This document shows, piece after piece, positions 50,116-62,597 of a stretch of 64,000 bases of DNA. This DNA is from Galbula dea (lineage: Eukaryota; Chordata; Aves; Piciformes; Galbulidae). Location: contig VWZX01004909.1 in assembly GCA_013399015.1 (NCBI GenBank), forward strand, positions 186,001-250,000, given 5' to 3'. The stretch's first letter is position 1, and every line of letters begins with the position of its first letter. The position numbers and the translations under genes were made by a program. Below the pieces are notes generated by a model, which made no database searches, was not told the origin of the DNA, and was given only the letters and a program-made list of their open reading frames with translations.

Positions 50116-50299
50116 GGCTTTTTGTGTCCTAAACTGTCTCCTCTGCCTTATTTCTCTTTAGATTAAGACAAATAACTCTTGGCTGGTTTTCTGTAGGTTC
50201 ACTTCCCAGTCTAATCCTTAACCTCTCTGAATGGTTGAACTCAATTAAAGAGTTTTTCTCACTCTGTTAGTTTAGGAGCTCCAGTTGCTCAGCTGAAGA

Positions 50300-53200
50300 A
50301 GGTAACTAACTGACGGGGACTGGGAGTTCCGATAGCTAGTCTATCGTTGGGGAGGAAGCTGCCTTAGCTAATGGAAAGGAGACCCTACCTGGGGGCACCC
50401 TGCAGCTCCTCTTTATGGACATGCATGGGAGTGGGGTCACCGTAAAGGTATTGAATTCCACACTACAAGCTGTCAGAAGTGCTATGAGAGGATTGCTGCA
50501 GGCTCCTTTCTGCCTCTTGGGACCTCTTCCTTAACCTTCCAGGGTCTGTAGTGCTGTTTGCCTGGGATTTGATTTGGGCCTGAGTTCTCATCTCTTCTCC
50601 CAGTCCTCTCTAACTACTAAAAATCCATGAGTGGCTCTGTCTTAGCCGACAAACTTGATTAAGAACCTGGACTTTCTCTTCAGGTGTAAAGTGGAGTCTT
50701 TCCCCCCAAAATACCCCTTAGATAACTGTCAAGGGATTGTGACCCTTCAGGGTAATCAGCTCCCTTTAGGACATAAGATCTAAGAGGTAAGATAAGGATA
50801 ACACACTTTGTTAGGGCTGCTGCTGTTTGTTGTTCTTGGTCATTGCAGCAGGAGCTGGACACTGACTCAGGCAGGAGAGCAGTGCGCCATCACCCTAGTG
50901 TACATCCTTGTGAAGGCAAGTTTGGTTTCCGTACAGTCAGGGAGGGGACTTATGCTGCTCTATGCTTAAAGGGTGCAACAACCCTGACTCTACAATGTCA
51001 GTAGTTAAAGGGTCCCTGGGGCTTCCTTTTATTCCCACCAAAGCAGAGTGGAATCCCCACTGGAGTATCATGGGTACCCAACATGTGAGCTCAGTCCTTC
51101 ACCCAAACACTGCTTAGAGGAGTGCTTCTGGGCTAAGAAAGTGCTGCTCTGAGAACTGCCAGGGTTAGTGTGGTCCTTACTGCTCTGAGAGAGCTGGTAT
51201 CCACCTCTCTGCAACCTTTTTGTGACCCCTTTAATGAAAGGCTCCCAAGATATTATTGGAATTAAGACTTAAAAGGGAACTGCTGGTGGATGGCTAACAT
51301 CTCCTTGGGTTTGGCTCTGTTAAGTGACTCCACTGCCTGCAGAGCTGCTCTGAGTGTTCCTTTGCTGATGGAACCTGGTGTGTAGGACAACACGCATCTG
51401 CTAGAACTGTTTTCTCTCCTCTTTGTGCCTCATTTCTGGTGTCCACCTTGTGAAAAGAGGTGAGAAGCGCTTCAACTGCCTAAGCTCTCAGGGAACAAAT
51501 ACAACCACCCCCACAACAGCACTTGCACTTCTCAGCACTGGAGCAGTTCTAGGGTTAAGCATTAAACAAATTGAGGCTGTTTCAGTGACTGAGTTAACAG
51601 ATGCTGCCCCAGGGCTCTTTGGGGAAATAGCTTCTCTGGTGGGTCACAGTAACCTTCCTTCCAAACTACCTGGCTGGGCTGCACTTGGAACTGCTTCTCC
51701 TACAGCCTGCTTGCTGTAGCTGAGGAGAGGAACCTGCAAACATCTAAACAAAGGATGAAAGCTGAAAGATGAGACCCTGCTGTTTTGATAGTAGAGATCT
51801 TCCTTTCTGCTGTGGTACTGTAGCAGGTTTCAGTAGGGTTCAGCATGTCAGTGTAATTACACTCTAACCTGTAACTACAGCCACCTGAGGACACATTCCA
51901 CTGCAGCTCAGTTACTTGGAAGTAGGACACCAGCCCACATCACTTGGTTGTATTCTGGGTTGATTCTAGAGGAAGAAAACCCACAGAGACACTCCAGGCA
52001 GAAACATGCCCTTTCATCAGTCCTACACAGCTTTCTTGCCAGTCATAAGACTTTAAAGAAAACCAAACACAATCATTTTAGTAGGAGCTGAGGGAAAAAG
52101 GCTACTGGAAGATGGAGAGGGAAGGCTCAGGACTCCTTGGGAAGAACAAGAAGTCAACCAGAAGGGAGGATGAGTCTTGCCCAGGGAGCTGCACAAACAT
52201 TTTGGGGGTTGGTTTTCTGTTGGATCATTGAGCTTTGGCTGTATCTATCACCCAGAAGACCATGCCCTGCTGCATGCCAAAGGACAAACAGATGCCTTCA
52301 AGGGCTCATGGTTGCATTCCTTCACAAAGGAAGCAGAAGCAGTGAGAGGATTTCAGATGAGGTCATCTCACTGCCTTAACCTCCATGGGGGGTTGATTTG
52401 TGCTTGTCCATGTAATGGATAACACCTCTAAGGCTGAAGGTCTTGCAAGAGGCTTCCCGTATGGAAGAAATGAAGATGGAAAGTGCAGGCTTGGTGGTGT
52501 GCAGCTTACATCATGGATAAGGACTCAGTTGTGTTGAGAAGTTACTAATACCAAGCAAGATAGTTTTGTTTCAGCTTCTCAATGGTGGCCTGTGAGGAAG
52601 CCTTCTCTGCTGGCTACAGAGCTGATGGTGTTGGGGAAAGGAATAATCTCTTTTTCATGTTCCCTTTAATTAAACATGTGACATTTTTAAGCACATGAGC
52701 AGAATGGCTTGACCAAGGCAAACAACCCAAAGAATGTTTGTCTGGTGGCAGAGGCAGGATGCTAAAAATCTTTTGGAGTCTGAAATTCATCCATGCCAAC
52801 CACCTGCTTTTGGTATTCCAGCAGTCACCTGTCCTGCCCTGATGTTTATTAAGATGGGAATGAGCAGACTACTGGAGATCAGGTACTTCCATCTCAGCTG
52901 GTTGTTCTCTTGCCTACATGGAGATGCAGAATGGAAGAGTTTGGTCACAGAAGGTGCCTGAGGCCATGGTGCATTTTGGAAAAGGACATTTCTTGGCCAT
53001 GTCCAGCTGGAGCTCTCTGAGTGTTTGGAGTTGCAGGGAGGGTATGAGGGAAGCTGTGAGAGCTTGTGTGTACCCCCCCAGCCATTCTACTGGTCAAGGA
53101 CACCATGCAGGTGATGTTTCTTCCCTCTCCCTGAGCAGGTCAACAAGGATGAGCTCTTTCTCTGCTCCTGTTTCAATGTTGCATTTGTGAATCTGCCAGA

Positions 53201-55370
53201 AAGCAAAATAATGGCTCTTTAAAGTGTGTGTGGAAGACTCTTTACAGTAGCTAATCCAAAAAGAAATCATCTCAGAGTAGCTCATTCCTTCCTCCCCACT
53301 CAGAGTCATTTTTCCCTTGCAGGCAGAATTCCACTCATAAGGGAGGAAATAAAGTTAGCTTTCTTAAAGCTTTTTTTTTTCTCCCTTTTTTTTATTCATG
53401 CTTGATTCTTTCAGAGATTTTCTACCTGGCCTCAATCTATCCAGACCTCATCATTTAGAGCCAGATCCTTTTTTTCTCCCTTGGCTTCATTTGGTTAATT
53501 TAAAGGCACATTTGCTTTTCACTGCAGCCAGAAATGTTCATCAACATCATCATCACCATCACCCAGCTGAAGCAGAGTGTGAAAACACTTGCTCCAGAGG
53601 ATGCCAGAGCTGCTCTGGCAGAGGTGGTGTAGCTTGTTCTGCAGACACTTCTCTGCTGTTCTGCACTGAGAAAATGTTTCCACATTTTCCTTGAAGGTAA
53701 TGCTGCTGCCTGCTAACATGGTGAATAATTAAACAGGGGTTTCCAGTGGAATTCAAACGGTCTCACAGCAAGCTTTACAAACATGAAATTAAGTTCAAGC
53801 TCATCCAATGAAATTCAGACAGTCTGCTTCCCTGTATCCAGCCTAACACTGGTCTTAATGATTAATTTATTAATGCTGTGGTTGGTTTTGGGGACATTCC
53901 AGCTCTGGTTCCAGCTCCACCCTAGCAGGCAGGAGAAAGAGCAAGCTTGGATTAGAGCTTTCCAGGTCACTGGGAACACTGCCACTGGTAGAAGTGGGTA
54001 GCTCTGTGGGCAGAGCTGATTCAGCATCCTCCAGCTGCTACAAAGGATGGGCCTGTCCCTCCTGCCCTGCTTCAGCTGTCACCTTGGTGTTAGTTCCCTT
54101 AGGCACCTCCAGGCCACTTCTGATGCCTCCACCAGTCTGTTCACCTCCCTGGGAGAGTAAACATGAATTTTTCTTGGGTTAGGGAGTGTGCCAGAGGGAG
54201 AAGTAGTGCAAAGGAGGAGGACAAGGCAGCAGCTGGCAGGAAGAGAGAGTAGAGTCAGATGTTTGGTCGATTCAGCCACCTAGGCCACCCTGACCACTCC
54301 CACAGAGAACCAGGGCAAATAAAACCAAGGTGCCTCAAATCCCACCACAAACTCCTGCATCTCTTAGCAGGCAGCATAGGACAAAGTGTGGAGTTTGCTC
54401 TGTGTCAGTTTGAGCTACAAGTGACTATCAGATGGCAAGATAATGCAGGGAGGATGAGGAACAAAAGGAACAGTGACTAGCAGATCAAAGTCTCTCCCTG
54501 AGCCCTGCTCCTGATGATGTGCAGGGAATCAGCTACCCTGGAAAATGTGCTATCAGCATAGCACATCTCTCCTGGCTGGAGGACCCAGTTGGTAGAGGCA
54601 GCAGATGTATTTCATCTACTGAGCCATCTTAAAGGGTGGCTGCAGCCTGGCTGGGGGCAGGAGCCATCTGGCTGCTCCTCATCACATCTGGTGTGCCAAG
54701 TGGAAATAATGAGGCTGTGTTGTTTTGCCTCTCTTCCCAGTAAATCCCTGCCTGATGATGGTGATGATCAACATGTTTTTTCCTCTTTCTGGAGTCATTT
54801 GTGACGTGGGATGGTGTTCATGATGGTAGCTTTGGGAGCCAGGGGAATGGGGTTCTGCTTGCTGTGTCCTGTACAACCACATCCACAGAAATCCCTGACC
54901 CTTGAAGGTTCTAAGCTCAGGAGAGAAACCACAGGGTCTGGAAGAAATATTAGGCTCATGAAGGAAGAGTTCTTCCCTCCAAAGGAGCCAGAAGGGTGGA
55001 TTTAGAATTGACAGTGCCCTACATCACTTTGGAAGGTGATGTTCTCCCACATCCTTGTCCTTTCTCCTCTTTTGTTCTTGCCCAGACACTCAATCTCTCA
55101 GGCACAATAAACACAAGACACTCTACACTGAAACTCCTTCTGCTCATTCATAAAAGCATGTTCAGCCTTGTAGTATTTAATTGCTTCTAGTGCCTGCAGT
55201 GGGTGGCAATTCTGGAATAAAAAATAGATTTCCCTTTTTTTGTGTGTGTGCTACTTCATTACTAGAATCAAAAACACCTTCAGAGTTATTCCACCCTCTG
55301 CCTGGCAGAAATATTCTCCTCTCCTGATGCACTTTGCAAGCCATCGAGCACCTGGTCCCGCAGGTGACCT
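50300..55370. other. Intergenic region between TUBB2B and the tubulin spacer ORF
   Basis: 5 kb without a recognised gene or clear CR1 copy. A short CATCAT-type run lies at about 53537-53562. Small open frames look random. Confidence 0.5.
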
Positions 55371-55380
55371 CAGCCAGTCC

Positions 55381-55482
55381 TCACCATGGGGGGAATATTG
55401 CAATCAGCAGGTAGAGGACAAACACCAAGGTGATGAGCAGAGCCTGCTGGTTCCAGTACCAGCAGAAAGGCTCCTGTAGCAT
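55381..55482 (-). CDS. Candidate 33-residue transmembrane microprotein (hypothetical)
   Basis: I do not recognise this ORF. On the minus strand, an ATG at 55482 opens a 33-codon frame starting MLQEPFCWYWNQQ, then about 17 hydrophobic residues (LLITLVFVLYLLIAIF) and the end PPW, stop TGA. In-frame upstream ATGs would give 42 or 87 residues. A CAG directly before the ATG could be a splice acceptor, and the stop overlaps GTGAGG, a possible donor, so this may be one exon of a longer gene. A possible RFX X-box lies about 200 bp upstream (55681-55694). Kozak contexts are weak. It could be a chance hydrophobic frame. Confidence 0.3.
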   Translation of the reverse strand: MLQEPFCWYWNQQALLITLVFVLYLLIAIFPPW

Positions 55483-55680
55483 CTGACACCCCCCACCGCA
55501 GAGCAACATTGGACGTCCCCCACCAGAAATACGTTGAGAATAAAGGCACGGGCAGACATTTTGTGTGCTTGTGCAGCTTCCACGTTTGCAGGTCTGCCAT
55601 GGGAAATGATGGACGGAGAGAGGGAAGCGTCGCGGGATCCCCATCGCCTACTCTGCCGCATCCATCGCCCAGGCTCCGCC

Positions 55681-55694
55681 GTTGCCTTGGAAAC
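55681..55694 (-). promoter_or_regulatory. RFX X-box motif
   Basis: GTTGCCTTGGAAAC fits the X-box consensus GTHNYYNNRRNAAC bound by RFX factors, which drive many ciliary genes. It sits in a locally CpG-bearing patch (GTCGCGGGATCC, CTCCGCCG) upstream, on the minus strand, of the hypothetical ORF at 55381-55482. No other gene start is seen nearby. Confidence 0.45.
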
Positions 55695-56640
55695 TGGGGA
55701 GCTCGCTTTGGATGCAGGCAGGGAGCACAGTTTCGGCTGCTGCCGAGGGACACTTGGGCGTTGCTGGGCGCATGTGCTGCCTTTGTACGAAGGGGAGAGT
55801 TGTGACTTTGCGGTTCTCAGCGCTCAGGCTTTATGGAGGTGTGTTAATATAGACAGTAGGGAACACCTGTATCCAATCCAACCGCAGCCGTGGCTCTGAT
55901 CGTTCAAGTGTTTGCCACAATGGAGGTTTTGAGCTGACATCTGAGTAACTGACATTGACTTTGCTTCACTCGGTGTGTTCATGGATGGTCAGCGCTGCTG
56001 TAGGTGAAGGAACTTCCAGACATCAACGTGCACCTCCCTTAACGCACGCAGCTTGAAACCCTGAAGATACATCCCCTCTAAACCTCTGGGGATCTACAAA
56101 GAGACCTGGAGCTAAATGCCCCCCAAACCTGTGGGGATCTACAGAGAGACTAGTGCTGGAACACCTAAGAATTAGTGTCCTACCAACAGCTCAGAAACCT
56201 TAGTGGGATAATGAGAAAGCCCTAGGAGGCCACTGTGTCCATGTGGGAAGAAGACATCTCTAGGAGTGTCCAGGTGCCTTTAGGAGGGGAATCAGACTGC
56301 TTCCAGCAGGTCCTTTGGAGATTGCCAGGAATACTTTGGCACCCAGTGCTTGCTTGGATCCCACAGAGATACAGTTGTGTTGCAGTTCCAGCAGCAGTGA
56401 AAAGATGCAGCTGTCCTACTGCTGCCCAAAGGGGGAGGCTATGCCTATAGCAAGTAGAAATGCATGCACAGGAGTTGGGTGAGCAGAACCAAAGGCTGCC
56501 TGAGGACAAGTGTGGCACAAACTCGTCAAAGAAAAACACCGACACTCCACCGAACCCAAACTCGCCCCTAGACCCACCTTCTGCCCCCCCCCCCACCCCG
56601 ACCCGCCCCCCGCCTCCTTCCCGACCCGGACCCCCACCCA

Positions 56641-56785
56641 NNNNNNNNNNNNNNNNNNNNNNNNNNNNNNNNNNNNNNNNNNNNNNNNNNNNNNNNNNNN
56701 NNNNNNNNNNNNNNNNNNNNNNNNNNNNNNNNNNNNNNNNNNNNNNNNNNNNNNNNNNNNNNNNNNNNNNNNNNNNNNNNNNNNN
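56641..56785. other. Assembly gap (145 N)
   Basis: A run of 145 N between a C-rich stretch (56520-56640) and a minisatellite. The true length is unknown, and the flanks suggest an unresolved tandem repeat. Confidence 1.
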
Positions 56786-57040
56786 CTCTGCCTCCTGCCA
56801 GCCTGTGACCTGTACCCAGACCGGTACTCTGCCTTCTGCCAGACAACGACCCGCACCCAGATCTGCACTCTGCCTCCTGCCAGACTGTGACCCACACCCA
56901 GATCTGTACTCTGCCTCCTGCCAGATCGTGACCTGCACTCTGCCTTCTGCCAGACCATGACCCGTACCCAGACCCGCACCCAGACCTGCACTCTGCCTCA
57001 TGCTAGACCCAGCTCTGCACCCAGACCCGCACCCTGTCTC
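56786..57040. repeat. Minisatellite with a CTCTGCCTCCTGCCAG motif
   Basis: At least five degenerate copies of a unit of roughly 30-45 bp. Each carries CTCTGCCTYCTGCCAGA, a GTGACC-type stretch and CACCCAGA. The array abuts the N gap, so its full length is not visible. Open frames through it are by-products. Confidence 0.85.
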
Positions 57041-57069
57041 CCGGGAGACACGACCCCGCCCCCGTCCCC

Positions 57070-57408
57070 GCCCCACCCATAGCAGACAATTGATAGGCCA
57101 CGCCCACTGCCACGCCCCACAATAGACAATGTGCAGGCCACGCCCACTGCCACACTCCTCCATAACAATGTATGGGCCACGCCCACCCTGACAGACGCTT
57201 TACATGCCAAGCCACACTGCCACGCCCACCCATAACAGACAATGCATAAGCCGCGCCCCTCCATAAGATTGTATAGACCACAGCAGTAGCACGCTCTCCA
57301 TGACAGACAACGCATATGCCACGCCCCCGACCACGCCCCCTCCATAACAGACAGTGTCTGGGCCTCGCCCCCACCCCATAGCATTCAATGGCTCGGTCCC
57401 GCCCCTCC
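57070..57408. repeat. Promoter-proximal minisatellite, about nine 35-45 bp units
   Basis: Degenerate head-to-tail units follow the pattern CATAACAGACAATG, a few bases, then GGCCACGCCC and sometimes a second CCACGCCC. Starts are seen near 57080, 57121, 57161, 57192, 57231, 57261, 57300, 57343 and 57377. The last unit runs straight into the GC box of the TUBB2A promoter. CCACGCCC and CCGCGCCCC resemble KLF/Sp sites, so the array may act as a multi-site upstream element. Confidence 0.8.
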
Positions 57409-57500
57409 GCCGCGCTCCCATTGGCTCCGCGCCGTTCCCGCACGGCGTCACGAAGGGGGCGGGGCACTGGCTCATTTAAGGCGCGGGCTCTGGGTGCGAC
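57400..57500 (+). promoter_or_regulatory. TUBB2A core promoter
   Basis: GC box CCCGCCCCTCC (57398-57408), reverse CCAAT ATTGG (57420-57424), GGCGTCAC with a CRE half site (57446-57450), GC box GGGGGCGGGGC near 57456, and TATA-like CATTTAAG (57473-57480), 86 nt before the ATG. It aligns with the TUBB2B promoter element by element, though the CRE has lost one half. Confidence 0.8.
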
Positions 57501-57558
57501 CCCTACGGGAAGCAAGTGGAGGAGCTGCGAGGAGACTCCACCGGTGGGTACGGGCATC

Positions 57559-60113
<2,555 letters not shown>

Positions 60114-60291
60114 GTGCCCTGGTGGCAAAGGAACTTCTGTAATGCAGGCATGTGTACTGAATGACTTGTGGTGGTGGTGGTGAAGCATGTTCTTTAGAAA
60201 CTGGTGTTCCCAATGACCCTCCTGGCACTTGTAACTCTGACAGGTTTCTCAGTGTAACAGTTCTGAATCCCAGTTAGTGATGTGTTTGTCC

Positions 60292-60297
60292 TTTATT
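60292..60297 (-). terminator. Poly(A) signal AATAAA, BPHL
   Basis: Minus-strand AATAAA, 278 nt after the BPHL stop, only 11 bp from the TUBB2A signal on the other strand. Confidence 0.6.
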
Positions 60298-60307
60298 GTT
60301 AAGAGCA

Positions 60308-60313
60308 CATAAA
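60308..60313 (+). terminator. Poly(A) signal variant CATAAA, TUBB2A
   Basis: CATAAAGGC lies 195 nt after the stop and is followed by TGTTTTCTGTCTTTC. It matches the motif downstream of TUBB2B. It lies past the BPHL minus-strand signal, so the two transcripts probably overlap tail to tail. Confidence 0.5.
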
Positions 60314-60574
60314 GGCATGCATTCCAGATCATGTTTTCTGTCTTTCTTAACTATTGATTGGACACAGAACAGCTTTCTGGCCTGTGGGCCATGAAATCTT
60401 GTAGCACTGTGGAAGTGGCACCGAGGCTTGCCTGTCCTCCAACTGCATGCAAATATATCATCTTTTTTTCTTGTAGGGCCCAAACCTACCTGTAACTTGA
60501 ATGAAAATGGGAAGCCAACTAGAATTGTTGAACAAGGCAAGGACAAACACCTCTGACTTGTTTTGCAGTCCCAG

Positions 60575-60662
60575 TCAGCGTAGGAAGTCTTCCACTTGTC
60601 TGTTGAAGTCCTCTGCAAAACGCAGGTGTAGATTGTGCTTTCCTTCTGGCATCAGCAGCAGC
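60575..60662 (-). CDS. BPHL: BPHL terminal coding exon
   Basis: Acceptor CATTTAAG. It carries the triad His in GKHNLHLRF and ends VEDFLR, TGA. Human BPHL ends similarly, in AEDFLQ. Confidence 0.93.
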
Positions 60663-62597
60663 CTTAAATGAGAGAGAAAACGATAATCAAACACTGAATA
60701 TACATCATACTCTATGAGTATGGGCAATTATTTGCTGCCTTCCCCTTGCTTTTGGTGACCTAAGTAGAGAACAGAAGTCATTTCTTGTTTTAAGTCCTGT
60801 GTATTTGGTTCAGAACGTGAATCACAGCAACAGCTGAAGTGACAAGTGTATTGCTTGCTGAATTTTGGGGAGGACAGGCTGGGATTAAAATGAGTTTTTG
60901 TGTCCTAGACCTGTTTTCTAGGAACCTTTTTGGTAGTCTGCAGAAAAGAGAAGATTCCAAAACTGAAGTGAGCAGGATGCATCTTTGAAAGGTAGGTGAA
61001 GTACTTTAGAGTTTGGCCTCAGAGCAGTGGTGGTGCTGGGACACTGGAGAGGGCACATCAGAAATGTGGATTTCTTTTCACCAGCCAAACCTGGTTAGCA
61101 TTTCAACTTTGTCTAATCTTTCTGCTAAGAGACAATCCAAACCTAACACCATTAGAGCACAAGTGTTGTGAGGAGCAGCTGAGGGAACTGGGGTTGGTTA
61201 GCCTGGAGAAGAGGAGGCTCAGGGGAGACCTTCGCACTCTCTGCAACTCCTGGAGAGGAAATTGATGCCACCTGGCTCCAGTCTCTTCTCACAATGAGCA
61301 AGCAATAGGACAAGAGGAAGCAGCTTCACGTTGTACCACAGGAGGCTTAGGTTGGACTTCAGGAAAAATTTCTTCCCTGAAAGAGTGGTTAAGCATTGGA
61401 ACAGGCTGCCCAGGGCAGTGGTGGAGTCTTCCTCTGTGGAAGATGGGGCCAGACACTGCTCAGTGGTGCCCAGGGACAGGCCAAGGGGCACTGGGCACAA
61501 ACTGGAGCCCAGGAGGTTCCACCTGAGCAGGAGGAAAAAAATTTTGCCAGAGCCCTGGCCCAGGCAGGTTGTAGAATCATCTCTGGAGAGATTCCAACCC
61601 CACCTTGAGGTGATCCTGGGCAACCTGCTCTGGATGACCCTGTTTTAGCAGGGGGTTGGGCTAAATGATCCCCAGAGGTTCCTTCCAACCCCCACCATGC
61701 TGAGATTCTGTGAATTAAACACCTGCTTGTGACTGTTGGGAAGGCTGCTTCTCATCTTTCCTGTGGCATTCCTATGAGGAGTGGGATGACTGCAGTAAAT
61801 ACCACTCATTTTTTAGAGGTGACACCAACTAAACAGTTCCTTACCCTCTGCATTCAGAAGTTTTTCCTCCTAATTATTTTCTCCAATGTTAATCATCAGT
61901 CTCTTTACTGTGATACTTCAACTATTGCTTAATTACTATTAAGCAGTAATAGAACTCCTGAATTTGTGTGCAAGTCTGTGAGGATAATTCAGGTGGAGAA
62001 ACCTCAGCTTTTTTACAGGAAGCCTTGCTGGAATTTTCCAAGGAAGCAGATGATGCCCCAAGACTCTTCTTGTTTCTACAATAACATCTCTCAGCAGAGT
62101 TGTGCATTTGTTTTCCCATTCTGCTTTTATTAAAAGCAATGAAAACTCCTGGGACAGCTGGAAAAACAATCTTTGAGGTTGTTTCTCTCAACAAGGCAGA
62201 GAAAACATCAGTCTCTTGTGCTTCTCTCTAGTAACTGGGAATCTCTCTCCATTTGTAGCATCTAAGGTCCCTGCTCTACTTGAATGGGATAGAAATGAAG
62301 CCTCTTGCAGCAACAGGAATACAATGGCCATAGGAAAAACAGGGAAGAAAGGTGCTTTTTCTGGTAAATATTAGGGTCAGTAGGGACATCCAAATCCTTT
62401 CTTTTTCCCCCCTCCATGGGTTTGAACTGCTTCACTTCAGCAATGGTTTCTAAAGACTCCATCATGAACTTACCGAGAGCCTTGGATCTGCTTATGGATG
62501 TATTCTGCATGAGCTTGTGGAACCAAAGGGTCTTTCTCTCCATGGATTATAAATGTGGGACACTGAATAGCTGGCAGCAAGTGTTGGCAGATATTAC
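60575..62597 (-). CDS. BPHL: BPHL, 3' part of gene (last two coding exons)
   Basis: Biphenyl hydrolase-like protein, a mitochondrial alpha/beta-hydrolase known for valacyclovir and homocysteine-thiolactone hydrolysis. Minus-strand exons 62597-62474 (124 nt) and 60662-60575 (88 nt, TGA) join in phase through CG|G (Arg). The product begins NICQHLLPAIQCPTFIIHGE, continues with KDPLVPQAHAEYIHKQ, then MPEGKHNLHLRFAEDF and ends EDFLR. The Asp of GEKDPLVP and the His of GKHNLH correspond to the acid and base of the catalytic triad; the nucleophile Ser lies in an exon beyond the window. A composite CR1 sits in the intron. Earlier exons were not found up to 64000. Confidence 0.93.
61140..61436 (+). 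mobile_element. CR1 LINE fragment, 5' half of a composite in the BPHL intron
   Basis: GTGTTGTGAGGAGCAGCTGA, GGACAAGAGGAAGCAGC, CTGCCCAGGGCAGTGGTGGA, then an abrupt switch to a second CR1. Confidence 0.92.
61437..61716 (+). mobile_element. CR1 LINE fragment, 3' half of a composite, GCTAAAGC subfamily
   Basis: CACTGCTCAGTGGTGCCCAG, TTCCACCTGAGCAGGAGG, CCTGTTTTAGCAGG and ATTCTGTGAATT. Same orientation as the piece it follows. Confidence 0.92.
62474..62597 (-). CDS. BPHL: BPHL penultimate coding exon
   Basis: Acceptor TCTCCCTAG, donor GTAAGT. It begins with GT of a split Gly codon and carries the triad Asp in IIHGEKDPLVP. Confidence 0.93.

Noticed and set aside
56222..57163. ORFs of 313, 191 and 166 codons spanning the N gap
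   Set aside because: They run through unknown bases and two minisatellites; the low-complexity translation is a repeat artefact.
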